Source: Ulva prolifera (Eukaryota; Chlorophyta; Ulvophyceae; Ulvales; Ulvaceae). From it: a stretch of DNA of 64,000 nucleotides. This document shows, one piece after another, positions 18,391 to 30,837 of the stretch; position 1 is the stretch's first letter, and each line of letters opens with the position of its first letter. The notes below the pieces were generated by a model, which saw only the letters and a list, made by a program, of their open reading frames with translations, was not told the origin of the DNA and did not search any database. The stretch is from positions 6,983,361 through 7,047,360 of the forward strand of contig CM041200.1 in NCBI GenBank assembly GCA_023078555.1. Direction: 5' to 3'. The translations under genes were made by a program, and so were the position numbers.

Positions 18391-20180
18391 GTGAATGCAC
18401 CTTGTGTGGTAAGTTATGCCACTATCACTCAATGTAGTGCGAGTGGCACATAATAGGGATGTTGACTCACTTGCGTCCAAAAACTTTCCCTTCTAGTGGG
18501 CAATTCGCGATGCATGTACAGTGTACGACGTTGGTCATAGTTTTCTGACTTGCAAAAGGCACACACCTCAACATGGATGTGCATGGCCCTCATAATTGCA
18601 AAAGTGGAGAGCTTTTGGCATGAACGCGGCACTGCAAGAGTGTTTTCAACTTGTCGATGCATGGCTGAATTACCAAACCGTTCATAGTGCAGAGGGCGGG
18701 CAGGCATCATCTACATATGATCACGGGTCATCTCGCAAGTGGGATCAGCATCAACCGCTTCTTGCCATGGCCAACCCATCATGCATTATTTGGCATCTGG
18801 ATTCTCTCTTCACAACACACGTAATCGCCTCGCATTGAAAGTGTTGCGTATGCACAGATGCATATTAGTGTGATGTCCAATCTGCCGTCCGGTGTCTTTA
18901 CAGAGCATGTCAAATCTGGCTTCAATGATACTTTTGTTTCTGCTGCACAGAGCCGAATGGTTTCAGTCGATGAAACTAGAGTCATTAATGAACGGTGATC
19001 GATAACTTCAATAGGATGCACGGATCTCGTCACAGCTCTATGGCAGCAGTTGCCTCGGGTGGAGGGTAGCATTCACCGTGTACTTTGGTGCCTTCGACTC
19101 GTGTAGCACTTCTGAAAGAGCAGTAGATGCATCCATACCTTTCTGACGTATCATTGAATGCGATGAGAGCATTGCCATCTCACATCAATTCTGAAGCTCA
19201 CGGGCGTAAGCAAAGATGTGAGTGGCGTCCCGGCTGGGGCCATGCGACTGCGAAGACAAGTCTATCACGCAGAACAAGCCATATGAAAACATTTGCGGAA
19301 TGGCCGCGCACGGGTGTTGGTCTGGAGATAGCGGTGACTGGAACATATCATTCGGGCAGCGACATCACGTAGATCCAGGTTCGGGCGAAAACGCGTGTGG
19401 GAATCACCAGCAAAAGCCGCAAGTATGTCACACACCGCCATCTCTTGTGTTGCAAGAGCAATTGCAGGTGTGGATGGACATCGTTCTCTGGCACGACGTC
19501 GCCGATGCATGGACCTCGCAACACATCCTGCCACGTGTTCAGACATCACATCAGCCTGCTCACGAGCAATTCAAATCCACCCCCCCAGTCAAGAACACAG
19601 CTTCATAATACTTGGTCATCGTAGAGTGCAGTGGCCGCTTTTGCATCAGGAGCTACGGATCCCAATGACAGACTCCCATAGCCGGTAGTGTCCTGGCAAA
19701 ACAATTAGTTGCCGCGGGATAGAGAAAGCCCAGAAGTGGCATATAGTGTACAGATCAGCTGCACTGGATGTCTGCTGCCACCAGGCGTTGCGCGAGTGCG
19801 CTGCGTGGCAGCTTTGGGCTGTCGTCCCATGGCCTTCAGCTACCACTGTGTGAGCTGTACTGCGGTTTTGAACCACAGGTTGTGCCTAAGCTCAGTCGGC
19901 TGTATCGGAAATTGCTGTCCGGGCAAGGTCAACAGGTTGGGGCTGCCCCACGGGCCCGGCAAGCTCTCAGGTCCGTGACCACACGGGCAGAGACGTGTGC
20001 CACCTCGAGAGGCGGCAGGTATTTGGTGCGCTGCATGCGCGTGTCGCTTATGCCTATGCTTGTTCTGAACGCGCTTGAGTGCTTTGCTGGTGGGTCTGCA
20101 CCTGGCGCTGTGCTGTCCTCCACGTGGCTGTCATTGCACAGCAGCGCCCGATCAACATCCGATCACCAGCAGCATAGTGC
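18391..20180. other. Intergenic region; may hold the 5' exon of the FtsH gene
   Basis: No clear gene over 18.4-19.7 kb. From an ATG at 19768 a frame encodes an Arg/Ser-rich segment (MSAATRRCASALRGSFGLSS) that looks like a mitochondrial presequence. It could be spliced from a GT after CCACAG (about 19879) onto the FtsH exon. Confidence 0.4.
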
Positions 20181-23100
20181 ATGCAGCAAACCATCAAGGA
20201 GCTACATAGACAGGTGTTGTATGAACTGGCGGGCTATCGTAGTGCTGTATCTGCCGGAGCGCAACGTCATAAGCACGCGTGGAGAAACGCAATCTGGCAA
20301 GCCACTGCCAAGCCGAAGGGCGCCAAGCAAGCCGCAAGCAAATCGCAAAATAGCAAGAATGGCAAGAAGAGCGGTTCTTCCGAAGGTGGTAATGGGGGTG
20401 GCGGCAATGGGCCATCGTGGAACGATGTCATGCAGGCTGGCCTGATGCTGGCTCTGTTACTGGCCTTCAGCAACTTGAGTAGTGGCTCTTCGCCTGGCGC
20501 TGGCCTCGAAACCATCGACTTCCAGACCTTCCGAAATAACGTCCTTGCACGGGACATGGTGGACAAGGTGAGTGACAGCAGTATGTGCTGGCAGTGACAT
20601 CATGCAAGCCTGACGCTGCGCCATACTGCAGGGCTCAATGCTGCTCCCAGCTAGCCATACACGCTGTTTGTCTGCAGGTGGAGATTGCAGGCAAATCTGT
20701 GCGGGTGTTTGTGTTCCCAGAGGCGCCTGCAGGGGGGTCACAGCCAGCAGCATCAGAGCAGTCAGTGGCGCGCTACACGTTCCAGGTCGGCTCGGTCGAC
20801 ACCTTCGAGCGGCAGCTAGAGTCTGCACAGGCACGCACCATTTCTCGATCTGCCGTTCAGAGCGTGCATCTATAGGATGGTGGTCCTCGCCTCACTGTGC
20901 ATCCACAACGACTGTGTGCTTTGAGGATCTGATGCCATATGCCACTGGTCACCCCAAACAAACGTCAGCCTGCAGTTGTTCCTGCCTTTTTGACTTCTTT
21001 CTTGCGTAGCTGTGACATCAGTGCTCCCTGTTTTGTGTTGTCATGCCGAGGTCAGTCGTAGCATGTGGCCTGCGCGGAGCCTGTAATGTGTTAAAGCCGT
21101 GTTGCTCCTTGTGGCGATGTTGGTGGTAGCAATGTGTTGTGATTGGTGGTGCTCTGCTGCAAAATGGCCCGGGCTGTTGTAGTACGAAGCCTGTGTCATG
21201 TTGTAGTGACACTGGTGGCGTTGGGTGCCGCCAGTAGTGAGCTGGGCAGGCCAGCATGTGGCGACGTGTTGTGGCCATGGATGCAGGCGTCGCTGGGGTG
21301 GGCGCCTCAGGACTTTGTGCCGGTGGTGTACCGTGACCCGGACATCAGCATCGTGGACGAGTTCCTCAAGTTCCTGCCGACGCTGCTCGTCATCGGCGCA
21401 CTCATCTGGACGAGCCGCAGCACGATGCGCAGCATCGGCGCCAACATGGGCGGCGGCGGCCGCGGCCGCAACATCTTCAACGTCGGCAAGGCGCAGGTCA
21501 CCTTCATCGACAAGAACGAGATCAAGACCACCTTCCGCGACGTTGCTGGCTGCGACGAGGCGAAGGCCGAGATCATGGAGTTTGTCAAGTTCCTGAAGAG
21601 CCCGGAGCGCTTTGTGCGGCTAGGCGCCCACATCCCGAAGGGCGCGCTGCTGACGGGGCCCCCGGGTACCGGCAAGACACTGCTGGCCAAGGCGACCGCC
21701 GGCGAGGCGGGCGTGCCGTTCCTGAGCATCTCGGGGTCGGACTTTGTGGAGATGTTTGTCGGTGTTGGGCCAGCACGCGTGCGCGACCTGTTTGCGCAGG
21801 CACGCGCCAACGCGCCGAGCATCATCTTCATCGATGAGATCGACGCGGTGGCGCGTGCGCGTGGTCAGAGCGGCTTCATGGGTGGAAACGATGAGCGCGA
21901 GAACACTCTGAACCAGCTGCTCGTTGAGATGGACGGCTTTTCGACGACGTCCAACGTCATCATCCTCGCCGGCACAAACCGCCCGGACGTCCTCGACAAG
22001 GCGCTGCTGCGGCCCGGCCGCTTTGACCGCACGATCACCGTCGACGTGCCGGACGTCAAGGGCCGCGAAGCCATCTTCAAGTACGCCCCCGGCACCTCGC
22101 ACCTCCTGCCTCCTCGTGTAGATCTCTGCTGCCCCTCTGGGCGCACACGGAGCACGCAGCTCCGGCAGCCGCTGTCATCTTGGCTGCGCTGCCGACTGTC
22201 ATACTCCTGCTGTGTAAAAGTGTGCCGGCATGTTGCGGGCCCTGCCGTCTCTGATGTGCATGAGAATGCACCCACTCTATGCCGCTACCCCTGCTGCTGA
22301 TCATCTACGCTCCATTCAGAAACTGCAGCATCTTGGCGCATGCATGTCGGAGCTGTGTGCGACGCGTGCGGATGCCTTGCAGGATTCACCTCGCGAAGAT
22401 CAAGCTGGACAAGCCGCTGGACTTCTACGCGCCGCGGCTGGCGGCACTGACGCCGGGCTTCTCCGGTGCCGACATCGCAAACGTCGTGAACGAGGCGGCG
22501 CTGGTGGCCGCGCGGCGCACCGCAGACTCCGTGGCGCTCGACGACTTCGAGGCCGCCGCAGACCGCGTCATTGCGGGCCTGGAGAAGCGCAACAAGGTCG
22601 TCAGCCCGGAGGAGCGCCGCACCGTTGCCTACCACGAGGCCGGCCACGCCGTGCGCCCCCTGCAGACACACACACCTGCTGCTGGCAGGCCTGCACGCTT
22701 GCGTTGACTGCCCTGTGTGGCTATGGCGCGCGTGCCTGTACTCTACAGGGGCACCGCTGCTGCGACTGGCAGACACGGTGGCCGCTGCGGTGCAGGTGGT
22801 CGGCTGGTTCACGGAGCACTGTGACCCCCTGCTCAAGGTGAGCATCGTGCCCCGCGGGTCCGCCGCGCTCGGCTTTGCGCAGTACCTGCCAAACGAGAAC
22901 CTGCTCTACACGCTGGAGCAGCTCCAGGGCCGCATCAGCATGTCCCTCGGCGGCCGCGCCGCAGAAGAAATCTTCATCGGCAAGGTGCGCCCTGCACACC
23001 CCTGCCGTTATGCATGCCGCACACGCATGCCGTCATGCGCCTCTGCCGGCGTGAACATCACGCTCCTGCAGGGCTCAGTGCGGTTGAAAGTGACTTGGGA

Positions 23101-24197
23101 TGCACATGCGCCGACCTCGCGCAACACTGTCTGATCTACGCGACTCATGTGTTGCGGATGCCTGTCTGCAGGTGTCTACAGGCGCACAGAACGACCTTGA
23201 GAAGATCACGCAGATGGCGTACAGCACGGTGGCGGTGTACGGAATGAACGAGCGCGTCGGCCTCGTTTCGTTCCCGCCGGACAAGCAGCGCATGGACAAG
23301 CCGTACTCGGACGACACGGCGAGGCTGATTGACCAGGAGGTCCGCACCGTCGTGTCGAAGTGCTACGACCGCACGCTCGAGCTGCTGCGCGAGAAGCGGG
23401 ACGCCGTTGAGGCCCTCGCACAGGTGCCGCCCCTCACCTCTGGTGCCGCCAATGCACTCTGTGTCGACTCGTTGGTGTAGCACGGTACGGTTTTATCGTG
23501 GGCTGCGCCCGTTCCTGAGTGTTTGTCACCACCTGTGAGGCGCAATCACGTCCGCTTGCTGGAGACTGTGAGAGATTCTGGTCAGCGCTGGCCGGTGCAG
23601 GTTTGTGTGTGCAGCGAGGCTGTGGCAAGCCAAGTTGAGCAGGACGGCCTCAGCACATGCCTGATCGCACCACCCCAGGTCCTTCAGCAGCAAAGCGACA
23701 GCAGCAGGACTGTATTGCATGGCACACCCACATGCCACCTGCGAGTCCAATAGATGCTATCTGGTCATGTCTGGCGGGTCTCACACGCGAGCGAGACTGT
23801 TCACGGCTGAGGTGGCGTGCAGGAGCTGCTGAAGAAGGAGGTGATCGGCTTGGACGACCTCGACCGCATCCTCGGCAAGCGGCCCTTCGCGACGCGCGAG
23901 CTGCAGAACATCGACAAGTTCCGTGGCGAGCTGCAACAGGGCATGCGTGCGTTGCTGCCCGGCGGCGGCGTGTGGGAGTGGATCGCGAGCTTCCGCGGCC
24001 CCGGGATGCAGCTGGCTCTGGACGGGGTCGGCAGCGGCGTGGACGATGACGAGGACGGGGGGTCGGATGGCGGCAGCGGTGGCCACCGGCTGGCAGAGTC
24101 GCAGGAAGAGGAGGAGTTTGGCTGGTGGGCTGATGAGACAGCGCCCGAGGCAGCAAAACGAAAGTCGAAGAAACAGAAGTATCCTGTAGCCACCTGA
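20181..24197 (+). CDS. FTSH: Mitochondrial m-AAA protease (AFG3/FtsH3-FtsH10 type), seven exons
   Basis: ATP-dependent zinc metalloprotease of the mitochondrial inner membrane that degrades unassembled membrane proteins. Exons: 20181-20567, 20678-20830, 21287-22080, 22383-22650, 22796-22984, 23172-23423, 23823-24197; phases agree and give 805 residues, near the 800 usual for the family. Visible parts: a first hydrophobic segment ([17 protein letters not shown]) near residue 85; a second ([13 protein letters not shown]) before the AAA domain; Walker A GPPGTGKT near 304; Walker [11 protein letters not shown]; second region of homology [20 protein letters not shown]; zinc site HEAGH near 530; and [11 protein letters not shown]. 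The run [12 protein letters not shown] and the overall match favour AFG3 over chloroplast FtsH. Intron 2 seems to use a GC donor (CACAG|GCACGC). The C-terminus is acidic then basic. The start at 20181 lacks a presequence, so an upstream exon from 19768 is likely. A TGTAA lies at about 24345. Confidence 0.93.
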
Positions 24198-24744
24198 CAT
24201 GGCCGATGTGCGTCTCTTGGGGGGCCACGTAGTGCTGCAGGAGGTCACATGGTGGCCGCAATCCACGCACGTGCTGCTCAGCACTGTGGGCTTCCTGCCT
24301 GGTGGTCCTGTGGTCCAGCTTTGTGACGTCGACAATACACCGATGTAATCATGCTCTGGCAGTGACAGCTCACTGGTGCAAACCAGGAATGGCAAGCGAC
24401 GTGAACAGTGAGTGGCTGGCATATCTGTTCGCACAGGTACTTTGTCGGCTTGAGCAGCTTAGTGCATTCAAAGGGCAGAGGCATCACAAACTCGGCTTGT
24501 GTGGGGACAATGTTGACCTGCCAACTACATGGTAAACGAACAGAACCGGTCTGACTCACGCCACAGGGGCTTTCTGTGTTGTAGTTTGGCTGGTTCCCTG
24601 CCATACAATAGCCCGTGCCTTTGTTATTGCTTCACTCCACAGGGGCGATCCTTGTGATATAACTGGTCCAGGCATATGAATGTACATGCGCACTGAATGC
24701 GCTGTACGTGAATATACGCATTACCACCGTTGTAGCAACAACTT

Positions 24745-24906
24745 GCATTGAGAGCTTTCATAAAGCGTTTTGCTGTAGTTGTGCCTTGTTTGTTGTCCGG
24801 GTTGTCGGCTAGAATGAGATTTAGTGGTTGCTCGCGTGGCGGCCTGTCGTTGCTGTGACTTGGTGTGTTTGGTTGCTTTGCCACATAATGGCTCGATATG
24901 TGTAAA
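24745..24906 (+). mobile_element. 5'-truncated LINE tail
   Basis: From TTGAGAGCTTTCAT through TGTTGTCCGGGTTGT to TTTGCCACATAATGGCTCG and TATGTGTAAA, this aligns with the reverse complement of 18192-18370. It ends at the same TGTGTAA terminus. It lies between the FtsH and membrane-protein genes, outside coding sequence. Confidence 0.7.
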
Positions 24907-25970
24907 TCTAGAGCCGTTGTAGTCAACAAGTTATATAGGTATGGGTAGCACAACGTTGGAACCCGACATACTCTACCCAACTGTATGTGTAGCACTGGCA
25001 GTCGCACTGCGCAGCGGTCCAAGTTCGCATAATGTAACTGCCTTCTCGCCATTTGTTGTGACGCAATTCTGGAGTTTCAGAGCTCGTTAGAATGTCACAG
25101 TATCCAGCGCGAGGGAATGGTCCCAGCCATTACAGAAGACCAACCTGACATCCCGATCCTGAAGAACCCAAGCACATGTCAATGTATCCATATGAACTTG
25201 TGGGGTCGATTGCACCGGATGAGTGCATGCCAGTCATCAAGTAGTATCATATAGATGCTCAAATGCTGCAATAGGACAGACTCAAGTCTCTCATGATCAA
25301 GCTGGCCAGACCCAACAGTTCCTGCCAACCATGTACATGCGTCTGCGTCTAGTCTGTACATAGTTGGCCATGTACAGACTGCGTCTAGTGGAAAGATGCA
25401 TCAGCCAGCATCACAGCCATATCCTGCCATGCACACAACTCCAAAATTCATGAATCTCACGCATGGTTGCCACAACGTCCCAAAGAAGTTGTGAAAGTGC
25501 AGCCCAGATGCTGTGGCGAACTCAGTGCTCTGTTGGTGTCGGTGGTTGGATGCCCTTCACATCTGAAGCTACTTTTGATCACGGAACACGGTGCGATTGC
25601 ATTGTACCCCAGTTCATGCAAGCCGCAGCATTCCCATGCCTGTGCTACAGTCAACGCATTGGCATAAGTCACAACCGTGTGTCCACTGTCCCGCCACAGC
25701 AGCAGTCCATCCCTCACATGTGGCGTGCTAAACTGGCTCCACTCAGTAACATAGTCATGGCTGACGCTTGTTCCTCAGCTCAGAGCATGGCAGGGGGTCC
25801 TGGATGTAGCTGCTTTGCTGGGCGAACATGGTCGATCCACGACCCAGGTTCGGTCACGCCAGGTGCACACGGTGCACTCCAACCAGGTGACGCTGACGCT
25901 GTGTGCAGTCGTCTTGCATGCAAACGTACCACATGGGCCCACTTCAGTCCACACAGGCCTGTGTGCACCA
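24907..25970. other. Intergenic region
   Basis: No gene recognised. It contains a perfect 11-bp hairpin with an 8-base loop at 25351-25380 (AGTCTGTACAT paired with ATGTACAGACT), beyond that nothing distinctive. Confidence 0.5.
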
Positions 25971-27795
25971 TCACAGCCAGGTGGCAACAGACGCGATGCG
26001 TGACTCACTCTCAAGCGCAGTATCTGTGGCATCAGTGCCTGCTTCCTGTAGTGCAGCCTGTTGGATCTTGGTTTTGAACAGCTTCTGGATGGCGATCAAG
26101 GTGATGATGAACGAGCCCATGGTGGTCACCAGTGACAGCAGAATGAGTGCAACGGTTTGGGCGACACCCCCTGTGCCCGCGGCCTCCCGCTCCAGCTTGA
26201 TCATTGTGACCGCCATAATGCCCAGCTCACACACCAGCGATACCAGGTGAAGGTGGCGCAGCATCCTGTCAAAGTCCAATTGGTCAGGCGCTGTGGGTAT
26301 GTCTCAAGCGAGCAAGGCACTCAACACAACAGGGTAGATACCGAACAAATGAACACTAGCAGGAGATGCCCAGGCAACAGGAGCACCTGAGCAGGTATGT
26401 GCATGCGATTGACGAAGTGCAGTACCTGATGCTATTGAGCGACTGTTGTGACAGCTTGGTGCTGAGAAATATGAGGCCAAATCCTATTGCAAAGTCAAGT
26501 GCGGCGAACAAGCCAGCCAGCACCGCCAGAATCAGGTACAGTCTGCAAGTGTCTCGTGTTTCACAGTCTTCAGAAGCTCTCTGCACGGAAGCAATTCTTT
26601 TGTGGTGTATTGACGAAGGACACATGCATCATACGCAGCAAGTGCGAGAATGAAGAGAGGGGCCAGGCAAAATCCCACAACACATGTTCCTACAGCACAC
26701 GCACTGAAACATGCATCGCATGGTTGCATGAGCAAACAATCGCTCCCACACAAAGATTGGCATCTCCGGCGACCGAGCGACACATTCTGGGGATGGCGCC
26801 ATGCAGTCGGCGCTCGGCCTGAGCGATGGACCGCTGTGATCAAACACATTTATGGAGCACTGTCTCTGGAGCAAGCAACGCACACCTGCTCAAGCAAGAT
26901 GCGAATCATGCTGATATCGGTTAGAGCGTCCATCACGCGGCCACTCCGGATCCCTGCCAGGAAGAATGGCCTGGCAAGCGAGGTCATGGGTTCCAATGGG
27001 TGTTCATCCGAGATTTGGCCACATAGACCGGTCAAATTGCTGAAATAGCTACATAGGGCAATAAGAAGCGTCGACTTCAACCGGTTCTGAAATGGGATGC
27101 TCGAATCATCCCGCACAAAGGCGGCGATAATCACAGGAAGGATGCATGCCAAATACAAGAAATTAAAGATACTGAATGTTATTGTGTGCGCGTAAGCTGG
27201 GCCATGCCGCCACAGACCTGGCCACTTGCAAATGCCTGCAGCAATCCCAAACCCAGCCAGTATTCTCCAAGAGAGCAGTGTCTCTGGCAAACCATACATG
27301 AATATGACAGAGTCAAGCACAGTTCGACATATCTCTGATCCCCAGTGTAGAAGTAGAACCCTTTCCGGATGCTCGTGGAGCGCTGCATAGCCCAGGCCTG
27401 TCAGATGTTGAGACGGCGTCCTGCGGCGGTAGCTGTTAATCGCGCAACATCGCACCACGCCATGCAGTGGCCGCATCGCGATGCATGCCACACTTGACTA
27501 TGATATGGTCAAAGTGCGGGCTCTTGAGTGTAGGTAACTGCTGGGGTTCTGGTGCAACATGCTCATGAACCGCATGCTCATCGAGAAACCTGACGCCACG
27601 TTTCTTCGCGGGGACTGGGAGAACGCCCGCGAGTGCAAGTTCAGCTGATTGATACGAAGACAAATTAAATGATGCTACGTTGATGATCGAAGACGCGGAG
27701 CTCAACATGCTGCCAACTCGTTGAACTCTTCCAGCCTCTACGGCACCCTCTAGTGGCGGTAAACGGACAGAGGCCATTGGCAACGATGCCGACAT
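25971..27795 (-). CDS. Multi-pass membrane protein of unknown function, about five exons
   Basis: Read on the minus strand. Exon 1 (27795-27459) starts MSASLPMASVRLPPLEG and is soluble and Ser/Ala-rich. Exon 2 (27397-26886) has a hydrophobic helix near VLDSVIFMYG, a second at ILAGFGIAAGIC, a third at ITFSIFNFLYLACILPVIIA and a fourth at STLLIALCSYFSNL. Later exons add ACAVGTCVVGFCLAPLFILA (about 26786 downward), LYLILAVLAGLFAALDFAIG (about 26570) and a last block (about 26300-25971) with LVSLVCELGIMAVTMI and VALILLSLVTTMGSFIITLI. Exons 1 and 2 close in phase; the junctions near 26600 and 26400 are not settled. Roughly seven helices in all. No family is recognised, so no transport or signalling role is claimed. 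Confidence 0.6.
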
Positions 27796-28966
27796 GCTTG
27801 CGCGCCACTCAGAGTTGTTGGTGACTTGTATCAGACGCACAGGGTGCCACGCCGGTGTGCCCTAAGAAGGACTGAGCGATGCACCGACAAAATATGTCCC
27901 CGTCAGTGCCCGAGGCTGTACAGCTGCCACCTGCCCTTGATAGACTTCCACTTCCTTCATTATTTTAGAGGTGATAGCGCTTGACAAAACAGCTTATCCA
28001 CAACTCAGTGCCAAGGTGCAGGTGACCCGTAGCCACTCACGCATGTCATGTATAGGCACACGAACCCCGACCATAGGAGACGTGTTGCGTAGCACGGCGA
28101 CAGTGAGACATGTTCAAGATTCGGACGACGTGGCTCAGGTTCTCGAAGCATACAATGTCAGATTGCATGAATACAGTAGCATGGTGGTGAGCAATTTTTG
28201 TGAACGCTCCACACAGGTGCTGGAGGCTCTGGCAAATGCATAAACCGCAGAATACATCCCACAAGCTGGAAGAAACACATGCGTAACCTTAGATTGGGCC
28301 AGCTGGTTTTCGTCCAAGCCTACCGATTCTGCGACCGACACCGTTTCCCCAGCTCGCGTCGGCATGCACGTGCAGACGTTCGTATCGCAAAGCTGCACCC
28401 GCGATCCAGTCACGAACTAAAGGGCCAGTGCGATACAATGTGCCCTGTGTGTGATCTGTAGGGTCCAGCCTGCACCGATGATATGGGCTATGTGGCGCAC
28501 AGATTGACTTGAGGCTCCACATGGAAATGTCGCAGCGGGCATCAATGCCAGTGTACTCGCAGGTATTGTGTTGACGGAGAACGGCCGTGAGCTGGTACGA
28601 CATGACCAGTGTCTATTATTTATCAGGGCTCCGCGGGGCGTTCAGCAGGTGGCGACGAGACCCTGCGACAGGAGCAGTGTTCAGTGGCTGCAGACCTCGC
28701 GAGTCTCGACGCCTCACCGAACCAAAGCTGCGTGATTCATGCACCAGCTATCAATCGGGATCACTCGATGTCCTTAAGCTAATGACGCCGTGGTATAACG
28801 TCTTGAATGCTGAACCGTTGCCACTTGCACTCATAGTGGTACCGGAACATACGGGCGCTATCCGCCTGTGTCCCACTAGCTGCCAGCGTGAGGCCATCTT
28901 GTACACTTATAGACTGCAGACTCAAACACATTCGTGTTTCGATTGTTATCAGGCTTCTACCCTGGC
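27796..28966. other. Divergent intergenic region between the membrane-protein gene and EKI1
   Basis: The two genes point away from each other, so their promoters should lie here. A plus-strand frame at about 27971-28243 encodes an unrecognised 90-residue peptide and may be a 5' exon or chance. Nothing else is identified. Confidence 0.4.
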
Positions 28967-30837
28967 ATGGTGTCCGACAGCAAGGATCCGGGACAGGACG
29001 CGGTTCTCCGATCAGCCCTGCCGCATGTAGATCTAGACTTGGATGACTCTCGCGATGACATTCAAGTACAAGTGGAGTCAATATGCTCGCACTGTCTGTT
29101 ACCCCAGGATGCGGTGATGGCGGATCACACCGAAGTGCGTCTTCAACTGTAGAAACACGTAATGAGCGACATGCTCAGCGGTTCGGCGACCAGACTTCAC
29201 CAGAGTTAAAGATACACTTGTGTACGTACAGATAAAAACCATAGGTGGCGGTATAACTAATAAGCTGTACCTTTTGAAAAATGATGCACTTAGCCAGCTA
29301 GTCGTTGTCAGGAAATTTGGCGAGAACACGGAGATCTTCATCGATCGACGAGTGGAGACGTCCAATACATTGCAACTCAACGCATACGGCTTTGGAGCGC
29401 AATTGCTGGCTTCATTCACCAACGGACGTTTAGAGAGTTTTTTGCAAGCTTACACCCTCAAGCCAGCAGACATGCGCCATCCACAGCTCGTTCCAAAGAT
29501 TGCTCGGCGCATTGCGGAGTTTCATTCATGCAATATTCAGCACACAGAACGTACTCCCGGGTTATGGCCCACCATCTCCAAATGGCGTGTTCCCAGCGCA
29601 TGCCTGTTGGTCTCGTACAGCCATCTGCTATGCCATTTTCAGTTCTGGGGATCTGACCGTGGCAGTTTGCAACAGGGTGAAAATGGCCAAGGATCTGGAC
29701 TTTGAAGACGAGGGGAAGAGGGCTGCCCATGCTGCCCTAGACTTTGATGCTATGTTGGTTGAGGTGACCGAGGCCCAGGCCTTGTGCGACAGCACCCACT
29801 CCCCCGTTGTGTTCTGCCACAATGACCTTTTGTCAGGCAACATCCTTCTCCTGGGGGGATCCGCTGAGCGCTCCGTGGAGGAGATGGCTGATCTACCAGT
29901 GCAGTTGATTGACTTTGAGTATGGATGCTACTCGTTTCGGGGATTTGATTGGGGTATGCGGCACCCACTTCTGGAACGCCATGGTGCCAAGTATGGAAGC
30001 ACTGCTAGAGGTCTCTCTTTGTGTAGGAAACCATTTCAATGAGTGGGCGGGCTTTGACTGTGAGTGGGAGCACTTCCCGACGCAGGCCCAGCAAGAGTGC
30101 TTCCTGCGAGCATACCTGGAGACAGGGTCAGTGCGGAGCGTCTCTCCTGAGCAAGTGCGGCCTCGTGTTCATCCTTGGGTGCACGGCAGCAGGCCGCCTG
30201 TCGCTGCCGGGTGAGGCCTGGTACTGCCAGCAGCGCACAGGTCTCGCAGTGTGACCGCAGGGCAGTGCACCGCCGTCGAGGTTGCAGTGTGTGAAACGCA
30301 GGCGTGGCTGTGCAAGGTGTGAGCGGAGCCTGCGTTTCACCAGAGCAAGTGCTTGTAGGTCCAGATGGCAGTGGCCGAGGCAAATGCGTTTGCTCTTGCC
30401 TCGCACATCTACTGGGGCGTGTGGGCGATCCTGCAGGTACGACTACTGCCACCTTGCGTACCATGCATACCTTAGAAGGGCAGCTGCAGCCTGTGTAACC
30501 AAGCTGGTGAACTGATGGTTGCAGCCTTTGCCGCAGAGCTGGTGTTGGTGTGCAGGCCCGATACTCGATGATTGAGTTTGACTACCTGGGCTACAGCCGG
30601 ATGCGCTGGGAGGAGTACCACAAGAACAAGGCGATTGTACGGGCGCTGGTGCTGGCGTGCTTTGCGCCGCCCGTCGGCGAACCACTGAAGCCCTTCCCGC
30701 CGGCGTTTCCTGAGATTCCGGCAGGGGAAGTACCCATCGAGGCGCCGCTGCCGACGGTTCCGGTAATGCACGGGGAGCTCGTCGAGCCCGTGCCTCTGGC
30801 ATCTCCTGACGGTGCCGCGACACCTCAGCTGCATTGA
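28967..30837 (+). CDS. EKI1: Ethanolamine kinase, six exons
   Basis: Phosphorylates ethanolamine with ATP, the first step of the CDP-ethanolamine route to phosphatidylethanolamine. Exons: 28967-29113, 29232-29587 (the last base may be 29586), 29666-29953, 30027-30154, 30359-30436, 30556-30837; about 425 residues, a little longer than the plant enzyme. Visible motifs: TIGGGITNKLYLL (nucleotide loop), VVVRKFGENTEIFIDR, Brenner-type catalytic motif VVFCHNDLLSGNILL, metal-binding VQLIDFEYGCYSFRGFDWG, NHFNEWAGFDCEW, and LASHIYWGVWAILQARYS. The choice between choline and ethanolamine kinase rests on the FRGFDWGNHFNEWAGFDC block and overall similarity to plant ethanolamine kinase. The stop codon lies inside the 24-bp target duplication of a retro-insertion. 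It is convergent with HISN2. Confidence 0.92.
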
